From the NCBI GenBank assembly GCA_030272155.1, contig CP126207.1, positions 1,674,001 through 1,738,000 on the forward strand: a stretch of 64,000 nucleotides of DNA, written 5' to 3'. Position 1 is the first letter of the stretch; each line of letters opens with the position of its first letter. Position numbers and translations under genes: made by a program. Below, in pieces: positions 1 through 11,279 of this stretch. The notes beneath the pieces were generated by a model. It was not told the DNA's origin, ran no database searches, and saw only the letters and a list, made by a program, of their open reading frames with translations. This DNA is from Tetradesmus obliquus (lineage: Eukaryota; Chlorophyta; Chlorophyceae; Sphaeropleales; Scenedesmaceae).

Positions 1-11
1 AGTTTACTGCC

Positions 12-46
<35 letters not shown>

Positions 47-52
47 GTGCAG

Positions 53-281
53 TACAAAGAAGCCAGCCTCTCAGAGCTGCAGTGCTTCTTCATCAGCGGG
101 AGCACCAAACTCAAATGTACTGCCGTTGCTGCTGGTGCTGCTGCTGCTGCTGCTGCTGCTGCTTGCCCTGTCCACTCCCTGCAGCACGATAAAGCCAGCT
201 TATCTGAGCTGCAGTGCTTTTCCATCAGTGGGGAGCACCAGAGTGGCAAGGCGTCCAGCTACCGGCTGCTGCGATTGCAGT
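53..281 (+). repeat. Two decayed copies of the 401-561 exon
   Basis: Two upstream copies of the exon at 401-561. One starts after the CAG at 50-52 and keeps the ASLSELQCF..ISG part before degenerating. The second starts at 185 and runs to about 281, retaining SELQCFSISGEHQSGKASS and ending before the donor region. Each is preceded by a CTG tract that ends in a CAG acceptor, like the functional copy. Neither has the full exon or a clear donor, so they are read as tandem exon-duplication remnants rather than alternative exons. Confidence 0.65.
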
Positions 282-400
282 GATTGGCAGGGCCACCACG
301 CCGACTGTTTTGTACTTTAGTGTTAGCGCAATGCTCAGCACTGACTCAGGCTGCCACTGCTGCTGCCACTCCTGCTGCTTGCCCTACCCACTCCCTGCAG

Positions 401-913
401 TTCAACAAAGCTTCCCTGTCAGAGCTGCAGTGCTTTTCCATCAGTGGGGAGCACCAGAGCGGCAAGGCGTCCAGCTACCGGCTGCTGCTGTGGCTGCAGG
501 ACCAGCCAGATATCGATCCACTGGTGTCGGAGGCATTTGTTGTGGTCACCACACGCGCAAGGTGAGACAAACAGGCTTTCATGACAGAGTCATTGGTGTT
601 GGTTTGGCATTGGTTGCAACAGGTTGTTTTGATTCTGTGTTTGCTGTTGCTGTGTCATACTGCCACAGTAGTAGATGCATTGCCGCCGCTGCTGCTGCTG
701 CTGCTGCCATGCAGGTCTGCCATGAAGAGTGCCGTGCCGTCTGTTGATAAGCCAGTAGGCAGGCTGGAGGGCATTGGGGAGCAGGCAGTGGCCTGGCCGA
801 CACCGCACAAATTGTACCTACGAAATTTTTATATGTCTGTGGTCCCCTCTCTCAAGCAAAGTGCCAAATGGTGCCGCCTTCCTCCACTGATCACTACTGC
901 CTGCCATTCCACA

Positions 914-968
<55 letters not shown>

Positions 969-3862
969 TTGCAGGTCTGCCATGAAGAGCCGTTCCCTCT
1001 GTGGAGGAGCCTGTGGGCAGGCTGGAGGGCATCCCACATTGGCCTGGTAGACACTGCATAGAGTGTCTCTTTCTCATAAAGTCAAAGTGCTTTCTGGCTG
1101 AACTACTAAAACTGCCTGCCAACACGCATGCTGCTGCTGCTGCCGCAGGTCTGCCATGAAGAGTGCAGTGCCATCTGTGGAAGAGCCTGTGGGCAGGCTG
1201 GAGGGCATTCCACATTGGCCTGGTAGACACTGCATAGAGTGTCTCTTTCTCATAAAGTCAAAGTGCTTTCTGGCTGAACTACTAAAACTGCCTGCCAACA
1301 CGCATGCTGCTGCTGCTGCTGCCGCAGGTCTGCCATGAAGAGTGCAGTGCCATCTGTGGAAGAGCCTGTGGGCAGGCTGGAGGGCATTCCACATTGGCCT
1401 GGAAGACACTGCATAGAGTGTCTCTCTCATAAAGTCAAAGTGCTTTCTGGCTGAACCATCACAATTGCCTGCCGACACGCATGCTGCTGCTGCCATGCAG
1501 GTCTGCCATGAAGAGTGCCGTGCCGGCTCTTGTTGAGCCTGTGCGCAGGCTGGAGGGCATCGGGGAGCAGGCAGTGGCCTGGCTGACACAGCAAAAAGTC
1601 AAAATACCATATTCTACTTTGTCTGAGGTCCTTTCTCTCACAAACCAAGTACCAAAGCGTGGTTCATGCCTCCACTGTTCACAGTCGCCTGCCGTTTTGC
1701 AGGGGCCGGTTCAGTCCCGAAAGTTTATTGTATTGTATTGTATTGTTGCATGCTGCTGCCGCCGCAGGTCTGCCATGAAGAGTGCAGTGCCGTCTGTGGA
1801 GGAGCCTGTGGGCAGGCTGGAGGGCATTGGGGAGCAGGCAGTCGCCACACTCAAGGCACTGGGGCAGCAGCAGGAGGTGGCAAGCAGGCTGCCGCCACGG
1901 CTGCACTGCGTTGAGAAGGTGGGTGCTGTTGTGCAGGTGTGCTGCATGTATGCTTTGGCGGTGTGCTTTGAACAAAGGCAGCAAAAGGTTACCAGCGGCT
2001 GCTGCCACGGCTGCACTTCATTGAGAAGGTGAGCTGTTGTGCAGGTTTGTACAAGAATGCTTTGGCGGTGTGCTTTGCAGAGGCGGCAGGAGGTTGCTGT
2101 GCATGCCTGTGCCTGCAGGTGGGGCAGAACTGCCAGCTGCTGGCTGCTGCCGAACTGGAGCAGGGCCTGCGTCTGAAACTTTACTCATGCACTCGCTTGC
2201 TCTCCTGCATGCTGCAGTTGGACCGCGGCCTGCCCTGTAACAAGACCTTGCTCAGCGCCTGACTCCTGTACTGCTTTCCTGCATGCTGCAGGTGGGCCAG
2301 TACTGCGAGCTTCTGGCGGCAGCCAAGCCGGACTTGCAGCTCAGTAGTTGGGGCCAACTACCTGAATCAACGACTGCTGTGCTGCTGCTTCCGTGTCATT
2401 GCTGGCAACTGCAGGTGGGGCAGTGCTGTGAGCTGCTGGCGGCAGCCAAGCTGGACCTGCAGCTCGAGCGGGACCTCACGAACCCTCTTCAACACGCGAG
2501 TTGCTTCTTAAAGCGCAAATACTCTTATGCTAACTCACAACCCTCTTGACGCTGCAGACAACTAGACACAGACTGCTGCTGAGCATGCCTGTGCCTGCAG
2601 GTGGGGCAGTACTGTGAGCTGCTGGCGGCAGCCAAGCTTGACCTGAAGCTCGAGCGAGACCTCACGACCCTCTTCAAGAAGGCCGACTGGAACAAAGCAG
2701 CACAGCACGCCTCGACAGCAGTGCACCCGGACTTCCGGCCTCGCGTGTGGTGGTGCAGTCCCGCTGCGGTGCTGCCGATTCGCCTCGGAGGCAGCAGCAG
2801 CAGCAGCGGCAGCAGCAGCTTGGCCGGCAGCGGATTGCTTTTCCGGTGCGAGAAAAGCGTCGTGATGATCCAGCGGCCGTTTGCGTGGATCCAGCGGGGC
2901 ACGCAGCCGGGAGCGCCGGATGCACTCACGCCCATCTACCAGCCCGGGCCGGTCGAGCAGCAGGCGATGCAGCTCGCGGCCCGGGACTGGGATTCGCCGA
3001 ATCACGGCAGCTGGGGGATCTACTGGGACGATGTAACAGATCCATTAGCGCAGATCTCGCAGCCAGGGCTTCAGCTATCTGTGCAGCAGTGGCCACGTGG
3101 CATTGTGGCAGCAGCATACCACAGCAGCGTACGCAGCGCAGTGCTGGCGGCAGCGGCAGTAGGGCCGGGCGCGGCAGCAGCAGCAGCAGCTATCCCTGCG
3201 CCATTTGCTGCTGCCGCTGCTGCTGCTGCTGGTATGAGTTGTGCTTCTGGAGGCAGCTCCCCATCGACTAGCAGCGTATCAGGCCCAACTGCAGCAGCAG
3301 CAGCAGGGGCAGGTGCAGTGCAGTCGCGGCTGTGTATCGCAGGTGCCGGCACTGGCGCTGCAATGAGCTCAGCAGCAGCAGCAGTAGTGGCAGCAAGGGG
3401 ACTGCAGCTTGGCACAGCATGTGACGGTCCTTGGGGGTTGCTGCACCAGCACCTGCAGCAGCGGCAGGGGAGCGGGCGCCTGCTGGCTGGTGCAGGGCCA
3501 AGCAGGAACTTCAGCATGCAGCAGGAACCCAGCTGTGAACTGCAGCGTGCAGGGCCCAGCGGGAACGTCAGCACACAGCAGGACTTCCAGCGTGAACTTC
3601 AGCGTGCAGGGCCCAGTGAGAACTTCAGTGCGCTGCAGGACTTCCAGCATGAACTTCAGCGTGCAGGGCCGAGTGGGAACTTCAGTGCGCAGCAGCCCTG
3701 GATGCCGCAGTCACCAGCATCTACTGGCATGCAGCCGATGCAGCCACTGCACCCGCCTGTACCAATGCCTACCAGGCAGCTGCAGCCGCTGCTGCTACAG
3801 CAGCAGCAACTGCAGCGGCAGCAGCAGCAGCAGCTGTGGAGGCAGTGGCAGCCGCAAAGTCC

Positions 3863-3894
<32 letters not shown>

Positions 3895-5201
3895 CGCGTG
3901 CACCCTGCTCAGAGGCACTTATACGCATGGCATGCTTGCCCCTTGCAGCTGAGCAGCGAACCACACCTGGCACAGCATCAATGCCGTCGCCTACATGCTG
4001 GCAGCAGCAGCAGCAGCTGCCAAATAACACTGCTGTCTGCAGCGTGTCAGGAGCTGCTGCTGCTGCTGTCACTCTGCTAGGCAGTGAGCATTTGGTGAAG
4101 ATTGATGACAGCAGCCCTGCTTCAGACACCTGGCTAGCGCTGCTGCTGCAGCAGCAGGTGCAGCAGCAGCAGCAGCTGTTGCAGCCCTCTACAGCACCTG
4201 TGTCTCAGAAGCGCCCTGCTTCGCCGCTGCCGCAGCAGCAGCAGCACAACAGCAGCAGCAGCTTGGCTGACCAGCAGCTGCTGCCGCCATCAAAGCAGCA
4301 GAGAAGCCCAGTGGCAGCTGATATGGCTCAGACGCATGCTGTAACAAGTTTGTTCGCTGCAGCAACTCAGCCGTCTGCTACAACAAGTTCCTGCGCAGCA
4401 GCAACCCAGCCATCTGCTGCAACAAAAGGCGGCTTTGCTGCAGCAACTCAGCTATCCGCTGCAGCAAGCGCCTTCGCAGCAGCAACCCAGCCGCCTGCTG
4501 CAACAAGAAGCGCCTTTGCTGCAGCATGCACTGCTAGTGAGCTGCCAGCAGCTGCCTTGGCCAGCAATACGCAGCATATGGCGCCGTCGCCGGCGGCCTT
4601 GACTGAGGCTGGTATGGCAGCTCTAGGTTTGGCAGCAAGCAGGCAGGAGCAGCACCTGCTGCAGCAGCCGGAGCTTGTAGCAGCTCTTCAGCCGCTGCCA
4701 ATCCAGCAGCAGCAGCAGCAGCAGCAGCAGCCGCAGCAGGAGCCGCTGTCATCTCGCTCTACTGCTCACAGCTTCAGCATGTTTGCAGCACCAGCCGGCA
4801 GTAGCTTTCTCGGCTCCTTTCCAGCGACACTAGTGCCAGCAGGCAACAACAGCAGCAGAGCCGGCCATTGTTTGAAGCAGCAGCAGCAGCAGCAGCTAGG
4901 CAAGCAGCAGCAGCTGAGCCAGCAATGTGCTGCTGCTGTTGACGATGTGGCAGTGTATGGTGATGTCCTGGACTGCTCATTCACAACATTAGAGGACGAC
5001 TCTGCAGCAGCAGCAGCAGCAGCAGCAGCAGTGCTGCTGCCGGCAGCAGTAGCAGCGGTACAGCCCGCAGCAGCTGCTGCTGGCAGTGTGCTACCGACAG
5101 AGCTGCTGACAACAGATGACATCATCATGTCAGATGCTGACAGGGTGCTGCGACAGTGCCACTCGTGGCACAGGCACCTGTTCCCCGGCAGCCACATGTG
5201 A
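401..5201 (+). CDS. CBP60-like domain protein with long Gln/Ala-rich tail (5' end outside window)
   Basis: The best model joins exons 401-561, 1768-1918 and 2601-5201. Phases agree: AG|G TCT at the first junction, phase 0 at the second. The joined N-terminal part reads like the central domain of plant CBP60/SARD1 regulators: SSYRLLLWLQ, then SEAFVVVTTRARSAMK, EEPVGRLEGIGEQA (compare the DEVWRLEKIGKDG signature from family memory), then LTTLFKKADWNKAAQHAS near the W..HA motif. After about residue 200 the product is low complexity. It has poly-Ala and poly-Gln runs, a 19-residue unit repeated about four times (3490-3700) and FAAATQ repeats (4350-4530). It ends SDADRVLRQCH..GSHM with TGA at 5199-5201. 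The start codon lies left of the window; the GTG at 2601 is a splice boundary, not a start. In plants this family is nuclear and regulates transcription. That role, and calmodulin binding, are inference here. The alternative is an unrelated alga-specific Q-rich regulator. Confidence 0.55.
715..1600 (+). repeat. Five decayed tandem copies of the RSAMK exon
   Basis: Copies of the exon used at 1768-1918 begin after CAG acceptors at 715, 975, 1149, 1327 and 1501. Each keeps the part encoding SAMKSAVPSVEEPVGRLEGI with substitutions. The copy at 975 has lost bases and is out of frame. Spacing between 975 and 1501 is about 174-178 bp, and the intervening intron (GCATAGAGTGTCTCT..) is copied too, so this is a roughly 175-bp tandem array of exon start plus intron. 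Each unit carries its own CTG tract. None but the 1768 copy continues through ATLKALGQQQEVASR to a donor. Confidence 0.75.
1992..2028 (+). repeat. Duplicate of the 3' end of exon 1768-1918
   Basis: A second copy of the exon end, encoding LPRLHFIEK followed by the donor GTGAGC, lies about 75 bp after the intact exon end (LPPRLHCVEK then GTGGGT). It has no acceptor of its own in a matching place. Confidence 0.6.
2119..2500 (+). repeat. Three partial copies of the VGQYCELLAAAK exon start
   Basis: Copies of the beginning of the large exon (functional start at 2601) begin after CAG at 2119, 2292 and 2415. They encode VGQNCQLLAAAELEQG, VGQYCELLAAAKPDLQL and VGQCCELLAAAKLDLQLERD before diverging into unrelated intron sequence. 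Only the 2601 copy continues open into the long tail exon. Confidence 0.75.
3490..3700 (+). repeat. 57-bp in-frame coding repeat
   Basis: Four imperfect 57-bp units starting near 3490, 3547, 3604 and 3661 encode a 19-residue unit of the type AGPSGNVSTQQDFQRELQR. The period is a multiple of three, so the frame of the Q-rich tail is kept. Confidence 0.8.
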
Positions 5202-5402
5202 GTCCGATAAGGCATTGCATTTGGCAGCAGCAGCATCCGCTCCCTGGGAGCCACATATGGCACTGAGGGTGCTGCGGAAGTGCAGCTCACACACAGGCAG
5301 CTGCTGCCTGGAAGTCACATGTCGGATGCTGACAGGGTGCTGCAGCAGTGCCACCTCACGGCACATGCACCTGTTTCCCAGCAGCCACATGTGACGCAGA
5401 CA
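5130..5402 (+). repeat. Tandem copies of the terminal coding segment
   Basis: The last coding segment (TCAGATGCTGACAGGGTGCTGC .. GGCAGCCACATGTGA, 5130-5201) recurs at 5323-5395 with the same order of motifs, including a TGA after CACATG. A shorter third version lies at 5262-5322. Only the first copy is part of the open frame, so the 3' UTR begins with copies of the C-terminal exon. Confidence 0.65.
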
Positions 5403-6734
5403 AGGCATACGCCGTGACAGCAGACTGTACTGCTGCAGTGGCACAGTTCTGCATCATTGATGCTGCCTGTGCGCCAGTCCTGATTGATATGATGCCTGCG
5501 TGGCACATGATTCATGATAAGCACAAATACTGCTACTAGCAGTTAGTACCTGCTGTCGAGCAATCATGTCACATCCCGCATTCCGCAAAGCAGAAACGGT
5601 TGTCATGATCTGTTTTGCACTGTGCTGTTTGCTGTGGAGACCTCAGGTTCAATCCTTTTTTGCAGCAACTGCACACATCTGCAAGCCACTACCAAACTGC
5701 CACAGCAAGTGCAAGAATCCAGCACAAGCAGAGGACAAGCAGAGGGCAGTTCACAGCATCAAAGATGTCGCATGGCATCAATGTTATGTGCGAGCTTCAG
5801 CATGTGTGAGCTTCGCATATATTTTGGTACGGTGTGTGCAGGCAGCATTACGTTCTGGTGCGGGCTGCATTGCTGTATTTGAAAGGCTTTTGTGTTGTGT
5901 GTTGTTGCAGTCATTGAGGTATGCAAGCCATCTGGTTTGGGTGCAGTCAGGTTGGTTAGCAATTTGTTGTTTCAGGCTTCACACAATCACAGCGAGCATA
6001 GCTGCATGTTTTGGTGTGGGCTTCATCCAAAACATTGCAGGGCCATTGTGTCGTGTGTTGTTGCAGTCAGTGTAGTAGGTGAGCCATATGGTTGGTTGTA
6101 GCCAGGTCAGGCAGCTTTTTGGGCTTCATGCAACCACAGTGAGCCAGAGATTGCTCACTGGTATGCACACGCGCATGCACTGCACCTGCACTGGATAAAC
6201 AACACGTGCTTTTAACACATCCACTGGGACTGCTTGGGCACAAATTAGCTCTGCTGAGGTGCATTCACCAATCACTGATGAATGATGTCCACTGCTGCTC
6301 AAATCAGGTCAAGAGCAAGGCTGTCACACGTGTGCCGCAGCTGTATGCGAAGACCGTTTTTATGGGGTTGCAGTGCTGCACTGTTTGGAGACGTGTGGCG
6401 GCATGTTGCTTTGGAACAGGACTCATAGGAGTTGCAAAGGCCTTTCTGGTGTTTGTGTCTGCATTCAGCATCATTATATGCCCAGGGTTCTGGTCACTGT
6501 CAGGGGGTTTGCAGTAAGGCTTGGCAGGAGCTGTGGTCATGCACATGCATATGCACCAGATGTATAACAAAAGACAGCCGAACATTCATCCGGCTTTGCG
6601 CCGCTTGTGGCTGCATGCATCCTTTGTTGCTTTCAACGCATTCCAGGTGTTGCTGAATGCATGCCAAATGTGGTTGCACCGCTGCTCATGCGACAAGCCT
6701 CTGCTGCCCCAAAGTCGCTGCTTCGGCAGTCTAC
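5403..6734. other. Gene-poor stretch with a diverged ~165-bp tandem repeat
   Basis: No convincing gene. Open frames here lack splice logic and recognisable domains. Between about 5820 and 6145 a unit of roughly 165-170 bp (TGTTGTTGCAGTCA near 5900 and again near 6058, followed by GAGCCATATGG-like sequence) is repeated with divergence. Confidence 0.5.
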
Positions 6735-6845
6735 AGGTAAAGGGTGTGGAGCCCAAGGGCGCCGCCCCTGGCCACACACACCCTCTGAGCCTTGACTTAC
6801 CCAGGGGCCGCAGAGCTGCTTGGAGAGTTACTCACTCATGAGTGA
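6735..6845 (+). mobile_element. 3'-end fragment of a LINE family
   Basis: Matches, in the opposite orientation, the 3' end of the LINE at 53.7-55.1 kb: GGTGTGGAGCCC, GGGCGCCGCCCCTGGCCAC, ACACACCCTCT, CTTACCCAGG, CCGCAGAGCTGC, then a short ACTCACTCA tail. Only about 110 bp is present, with no coding domain, so it looks like a 5'-truncated, dead copy on the plus strand. Confidence 0.65.
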
Positions 6846-6930
6846 TATCACTCACTGCCGAATTCCACTTCAATTTTCGCTGCATCAAAGAAGCAGAGAG
6901 CATGCAGTGGTAAGCACGCCGTGACTCAAG

Positions 6931-6931
<1 letters not shown>

Positions 6932-6961
<30 letters not shown>
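6932..6961 (+). repeat. (CAG)n microsatellite
   Basis: About ten uninterrupted CAG units in otherwise unannotated sequence just after the LINE fragment. Confidence 0.9.
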
Positions 6962-6962
<1 letters not shown>

Positions 6963-8245
6963 CATTGTCCAAGTTGGGGCCTGAAAGTGTGGCTTGATAA
7001 GCCAGCCCCTGGGTCAAAGTATAGCTGTGCTGTCTCTAGTGTGGTGGGTGTAGCATGTTTGCTGCATACTGTTGGCATGCTGTGTGTCCATGGCCCATGC
7101 GGCAAGCAACATGCTCCGACCCACACAGACAAAACAGACAACTGGATGCTAGAGGTTTGCATCTTTGTACTTTCAGCGCAGGGTGAGACCAGTTGTTTGC
7201 AGCATTGTGCTGCTGATACAAAATGACGGCTCAATGGAAATTTGATGGTAGGCCACAGCATCATTTGCAGTCAGCATTGCCAGAAGAGGTGTGTTAAGTG
7301 GTAACAACGTTACACAAAGACGCGACTAGGAATGTGTCTGCATTAATGCTAAATATTTGGCAGAGACGCAGGCTGATTGTACTACGTTTGACAAGCGTTG
7401 GCCAGGAGTTGAGGGTAAATTACTTGTTTCTGCATTAACATCGCATCACTGACCTCTGAACCATAGCATGCAAGGACAGTGCAGCCTGGTTGTAAAAAGG
7501 ACGAATTTAGACAAACCAGGATCTCGAATTACACTGGTAATGCACAGCCGCGCACCTTGAAGCAATGCTAGACCAGACGACCCTCGTCCAAGTCAAATGG
7601 GACTCCTGATTGTTGAGTGGCTGACCGCAGTTTCGCATGCATACGGATACGGATTCCGGAATGCATACCTGCTAAGCCGGCACTATGTTTTGGCCGTGAC
7701 TGCTGGGTGACTGTAGCGGCCACGCAGCTTGTCAGCGCAACACTTCATGAGGTGATCTGGCAGCTGAGCTTTGTCGTTGTTGAGGAATGGGCGGGAATCC
7801 AGTGTCATAGCGTTACACATTGTCACAGCCCTGTCCTTCACTTCTGTTTGATTCCGCTCCCTGGAAGAAGATCTTCGTCCGCTCTAGAGCGTAGGCACAT
7901 TCCGCTTTACACTGGCAGCTGGGCCAAACCAACAAAGGGCATGGCTGCAAGTGTAGAGTTACGCCATCAGACGGCGCACAAACATCAGCAAAAAATGTAT
8001 CTGGTTACCAGACTATAGTAGTAGCTACTCGGGTGGCACTGTCAGCCGTGACCACTGGGGCTGTCGCTGCAACTGACCCAGAACATGTGCAGTACCACAT
8101 GAAATGTAACCGCCAGATTGATTGGCTGCAGTGAGCATGGCTATACAGTACAAAACGCAACAAGTACTAGCAGTGTATTTTCAAACAAGCAATCAATGAG
8201 GGCGCAAATCAACACCTCATGGTGGGCATAGACAACAGCACCAAG
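6962..8245. other. No gene recognised
   Basis: Roughly 7270-7600 is more AT-rich than its surroundings. The 7617-8018 plus frame (133 codons) starts at a GTG and shows no domain, signal peptide or splice context, so it is not called. Confidence 0.4.
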
Positions 8246-8249
8246 GCAC

Positions 8250-9150
8250 CATTCTGAAACATACAACAAGGCACAAACCTGAGACGTAAGTCAAGGCGCC
8301 ATCTGAGACATAGAACAAGGCACCCTTCTGCGACATAGAACAAGGCGCCCTTCTGAGACATAGAATAAAGCACGATCTGAGACATAGAACAAGGCACCAT
8401 TCTGAGACATAAAATATGGCACCATTTGAGCCATATAACAAGGCAATGTATGAAACATAGAAAAAGGCGCAATCCTGAGACATTAAATAGGCCACCATGT
8501 GAGACGCAGAACAAGGCAGCATGAGCCAGCAGAGCTGGCCACCGTTCATCATACTCAAGTCCTCACAAATATTCCAGAAAGCCGGGCTCGGACGTCTTGC
8601 ACCCCAATGCAAATGCCAACAGTGCTGGCAGAACACAGAACAAGGCAGCATCTGAGACACAGAACAAGGCACAATCCTGAGCCATAAAACAAGGCACTAT
8701 CTGAGACATGAAACAAGGCGCAATCCTGAGACATGAATAGGCCACCATCTGGGGCGCAGAACAAGGCAGCATGAGCCAGCAGAGCTGGCCACCGTTCATC
8801 ATACTCAAGTCCTCACAAATATTCCAGAAAGTCGGGCTCGGACGTCTTGCGCCCCAATGCAAATGCCAACAGTGCTGGCAGAACACAGAACAAGGCAGCA
8901 TCTGAGACACAGAACAAGGCACAATCCTGAGCCATAAAACAAGGCACTATCTGAGACATAAAACAAGGCGCAATCCTGAGACATGAATAGGCCACCATCT
9001 GAGACGCAGAACAAGGCAGCATCTGAGCCAGCAGAGCTGGCCACCGTTCATCATACTCAAGTCCTCACAAATATTCCAGAAAGCCGGGCTCGGACGTCTT
9101 GCGCCCCAATGCAAATGCCAACAGTGTTGGCGGCCGGTGCAGACCACGCC
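8250..9150. repeat. Satellite with nested ~20-bp and ~250-bp periods
   Basis: 8260-8520 is built of degenerate units of about 19-24 bp of the form CTGAGACATAGAACAAGGC. From about 8510 a higher-order unit of about 250 bp takes over, holding several short units plus GAGCCAGCAGAGCTGGCC and CGGACGTCTTG segments. GAGCCAGCAG recurs at 8523, 8773 and 9025. The copies are nearly identical, the third truncated near 9140. Open frames on the minus strand arise from the repeat. Confidence 0.85.
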
Positions 9151-10125
9151 ACATCTCCCGCACTCGAGCAACCACTACAGGGCGCAGAGTGGTGCGAGAT
9201 ATAACAACAGGACAACACAAGTTCTGCTACTGCTCCTGATGTGACGTCAGATGGGCACCGTAGAAGCAACACACACCTCAGCTGTCTGGCCTAGACCAAT
9301 AATAGGATGCACACACGGTGACATAGCCAGCTGCGCTCGCGCAGATTTATTGATCAACATTTCAGCAATCAAGTGTTGTGTGCGTGGTGCACGTGCGCTG
9401 CCAGCATTACAGCAGACGAGTGTAATACGTTGCCATAGTGTGGCGTACAGGCCTCTTTTAATGCTGCTCCACAGCTGAGCTACACAGACAGCCAGCTGCC
9501 AATGCATGCACCTCGCATGCGTAAACATGGTGACACCGAGGTAGAGACTATACAGAGCACACAGTACAACCAATCGTGTATAACAACCCAAATTCTGCAC
9601 TCTCAGTGCTAGTTCGGATGTGCTGCCAGCACAACGCAGTGTGTTGTGTGACACAGCACGTGTGCATCAAGAGCACCACCCAGCACTTCTGCCAATTGCA
9701 GATGGTAACAGAAGAAAGGCACAGACAAAAAGCAGATCCGAAAGCAGCAGCATACACTGCTTTTGTTCAACAATTTACCATGCTAACAACACTCATATAA
9801 ATCAGATTGAAGGGTGGCTAGGCCCACTCACCCCGCAACCTGATCTGCAACCATGTATTCACCATAGAAAAGTGTGCGCCACAGTTGGCACGGGCAGAGG
9901 CAGGGATCTGGCAACCAGTCAAACAACCCACGCAAGCCAGTACGTGGACTGGTCCACGTCTTTTTAACTGCACTGCTGTGTAAAGCACGTGTACACACGC
10001 CTGCTGCACTGTAGCATGTCCTAACATGCCATGCTGACAATGCATTGCAGGCAATCTGCCGTATGTTGCAAGCAGGAATTTCTGAAGTCAACACAGTCGC
10101 GTTACGAGCGGATTTTTGCGCCTAC
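9151..10125. other. No gene recognised
   Basis: Unique sequence between two satellite blocks. The frames are short and mutually overlapping on both strands, and I saw no splice-consistent exon. Confidence 0.4.
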
Positions 10126-10725
10126 ACAACCCTTCAGTCTGGCAGACTTAAGGGTGCATGGATGTGGGTGACACAGCTGCACCAAGAACATACACACACA
10201 CACACACACACCCCTACACAACCCATCAGTCTGGCAGACTTAAGGGTGCATGGATGTGGGTAACACAGCTGCACCAAGAACATGTACCCACACACGCCTA
10301 CACAACCCATCAGTCTGGCAGACTTAAGGGTGCATGGATGTGGGTAGCACAGCTGCACCAAGAACATGTACCCACACACGCCTACACAACCCATCAGTCT
10401 GGCAGACTTAAGGGTGCATGGATGTGGGTAACACAGCTGCACCAAGAACATGTACCCACACACGCCTACACAACCCATCAGTCTGGCAGACTTAAGGGTG
10501 CATGGATGTGGGTAACACAGCTGCACCAAGAACATGTACCCACACACGCCTACACAACCCATCAGTCTGGCAGACTTAAGGGTGCATGGATGTGGGTAAC
10601 ACAGCTGCACCAAGAACATGTACCCACACACGCCTACACAACCCATCAGTCTGGCAGACTTAAGGGTGCATGGATGTGGGTAACACAGCTGCACCAAGAA
10701 CATGTACCCACACACCTACACAAAT
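10126..10725. repeat. 84-bp tandem repeat, seven copies
   Basis: The landmark TCTGGCAGACTTAAGGGTGC recurs about every 84 bp from about 10138 to 10650. Copies 2-7 are nearly identical. The first junction carries an ACACAC expansion (10190-10212). Because 84 is divisible by three, both strands stay open (235 codons plus, 193 minus), which explains the apparent long frames. Confidence 0.9.
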
Positions 10726-10856
10726 GTAACGCTAGTTCCCTTCTGCCTTCGTTCTTCACCTACGTAGCGCAGCATCAGAACATTCAGCCGAGGGCACAAC
10801 AGCTGTCAACTCCATCATATGGCTGCATGTGTCTGGCGGCTGCTGGCTGTTGCAGG

Positions 10857-10912
10857 ATTGAGTGAGTGAGTAACTACCCAGACAGCTCTGCAGCTCCTTG
10901 GTAAGTTAAGGC
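10857..10912 (-). mobile_element. LINE 3'-end fragment
   Basis: GAGTGAGTGAGTAACTACCCAG, GCTCTGCAGCTCCT and GGTAAGTTAAGGCT match the 3' terminus and TGAG tail of the 53.7-kb LINE in the same minus orientation. Only about 55 bp survives. Confidence 0.6.
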
Positions 10913-11092
10913 TGGATCATCCAGATCAGTGTTTCAAGGCCTCTAAGCCCTCTACCTGCGCTGCTGCATGCACGGATGGACTTGCAGTAGCTGGAGCAGA
11001 GCTCAGGTGCTCACCTTATGGGAAAGGGGCGCAGACGATGCCAAACCTGTACATGTAGATGCCAGCATCACAGCAAGCTCCCACCATAATCT

Positions 11093-11095
<3 letters not shown>

Positions 11096-11128
<33 letters not shown>

Positions 11129-11129
11129 G
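11096..11129 (-). repeat. CTG tract (minus-strand sense)
   Basis: About eleven CAG units on the plus strand (CTG on the minus). A minus-strand frame, ALTSLATVVTICCAGSRG then poly-Leu, lies around it. It could be a downstream exon of the EGF-type gene, entered after the CCTGCAG near 11265, but this is not established. Confidence 0.5.
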
Positions 11130-11279
11130 CAGCAAATTGGTCAGGAGGTGCAGCCTCCCTCTACTACCAGCACAGCAGATCGTCACAACAGTGGCAAGGC
11201 TAGTGAGAGCACCGTGCCTTGGGACGCTGCAGTTTACATGTGATGGTGATGCTGGAGCCTGCAGGTTGCAACTAGGCAA

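Noticed and set aside
5566-6075. 169-codon plus frame
   Set aside because: Overlaps a diverged tandem repeat and shows no recognisable domain.
7617-8018. 133-codon plus frame
   Set aside because: Starts at GTG, with no domain and no splice context.
8260-8520. CRISPR-like array
   Set aside because: The repeats are degenerate and contiguous, with no unique spacers of constant length and no cas genes.
8209-9272. Series of minus-strand frames rich in CLVLCL
   Set aside because: All are generated by the satellite repeat.
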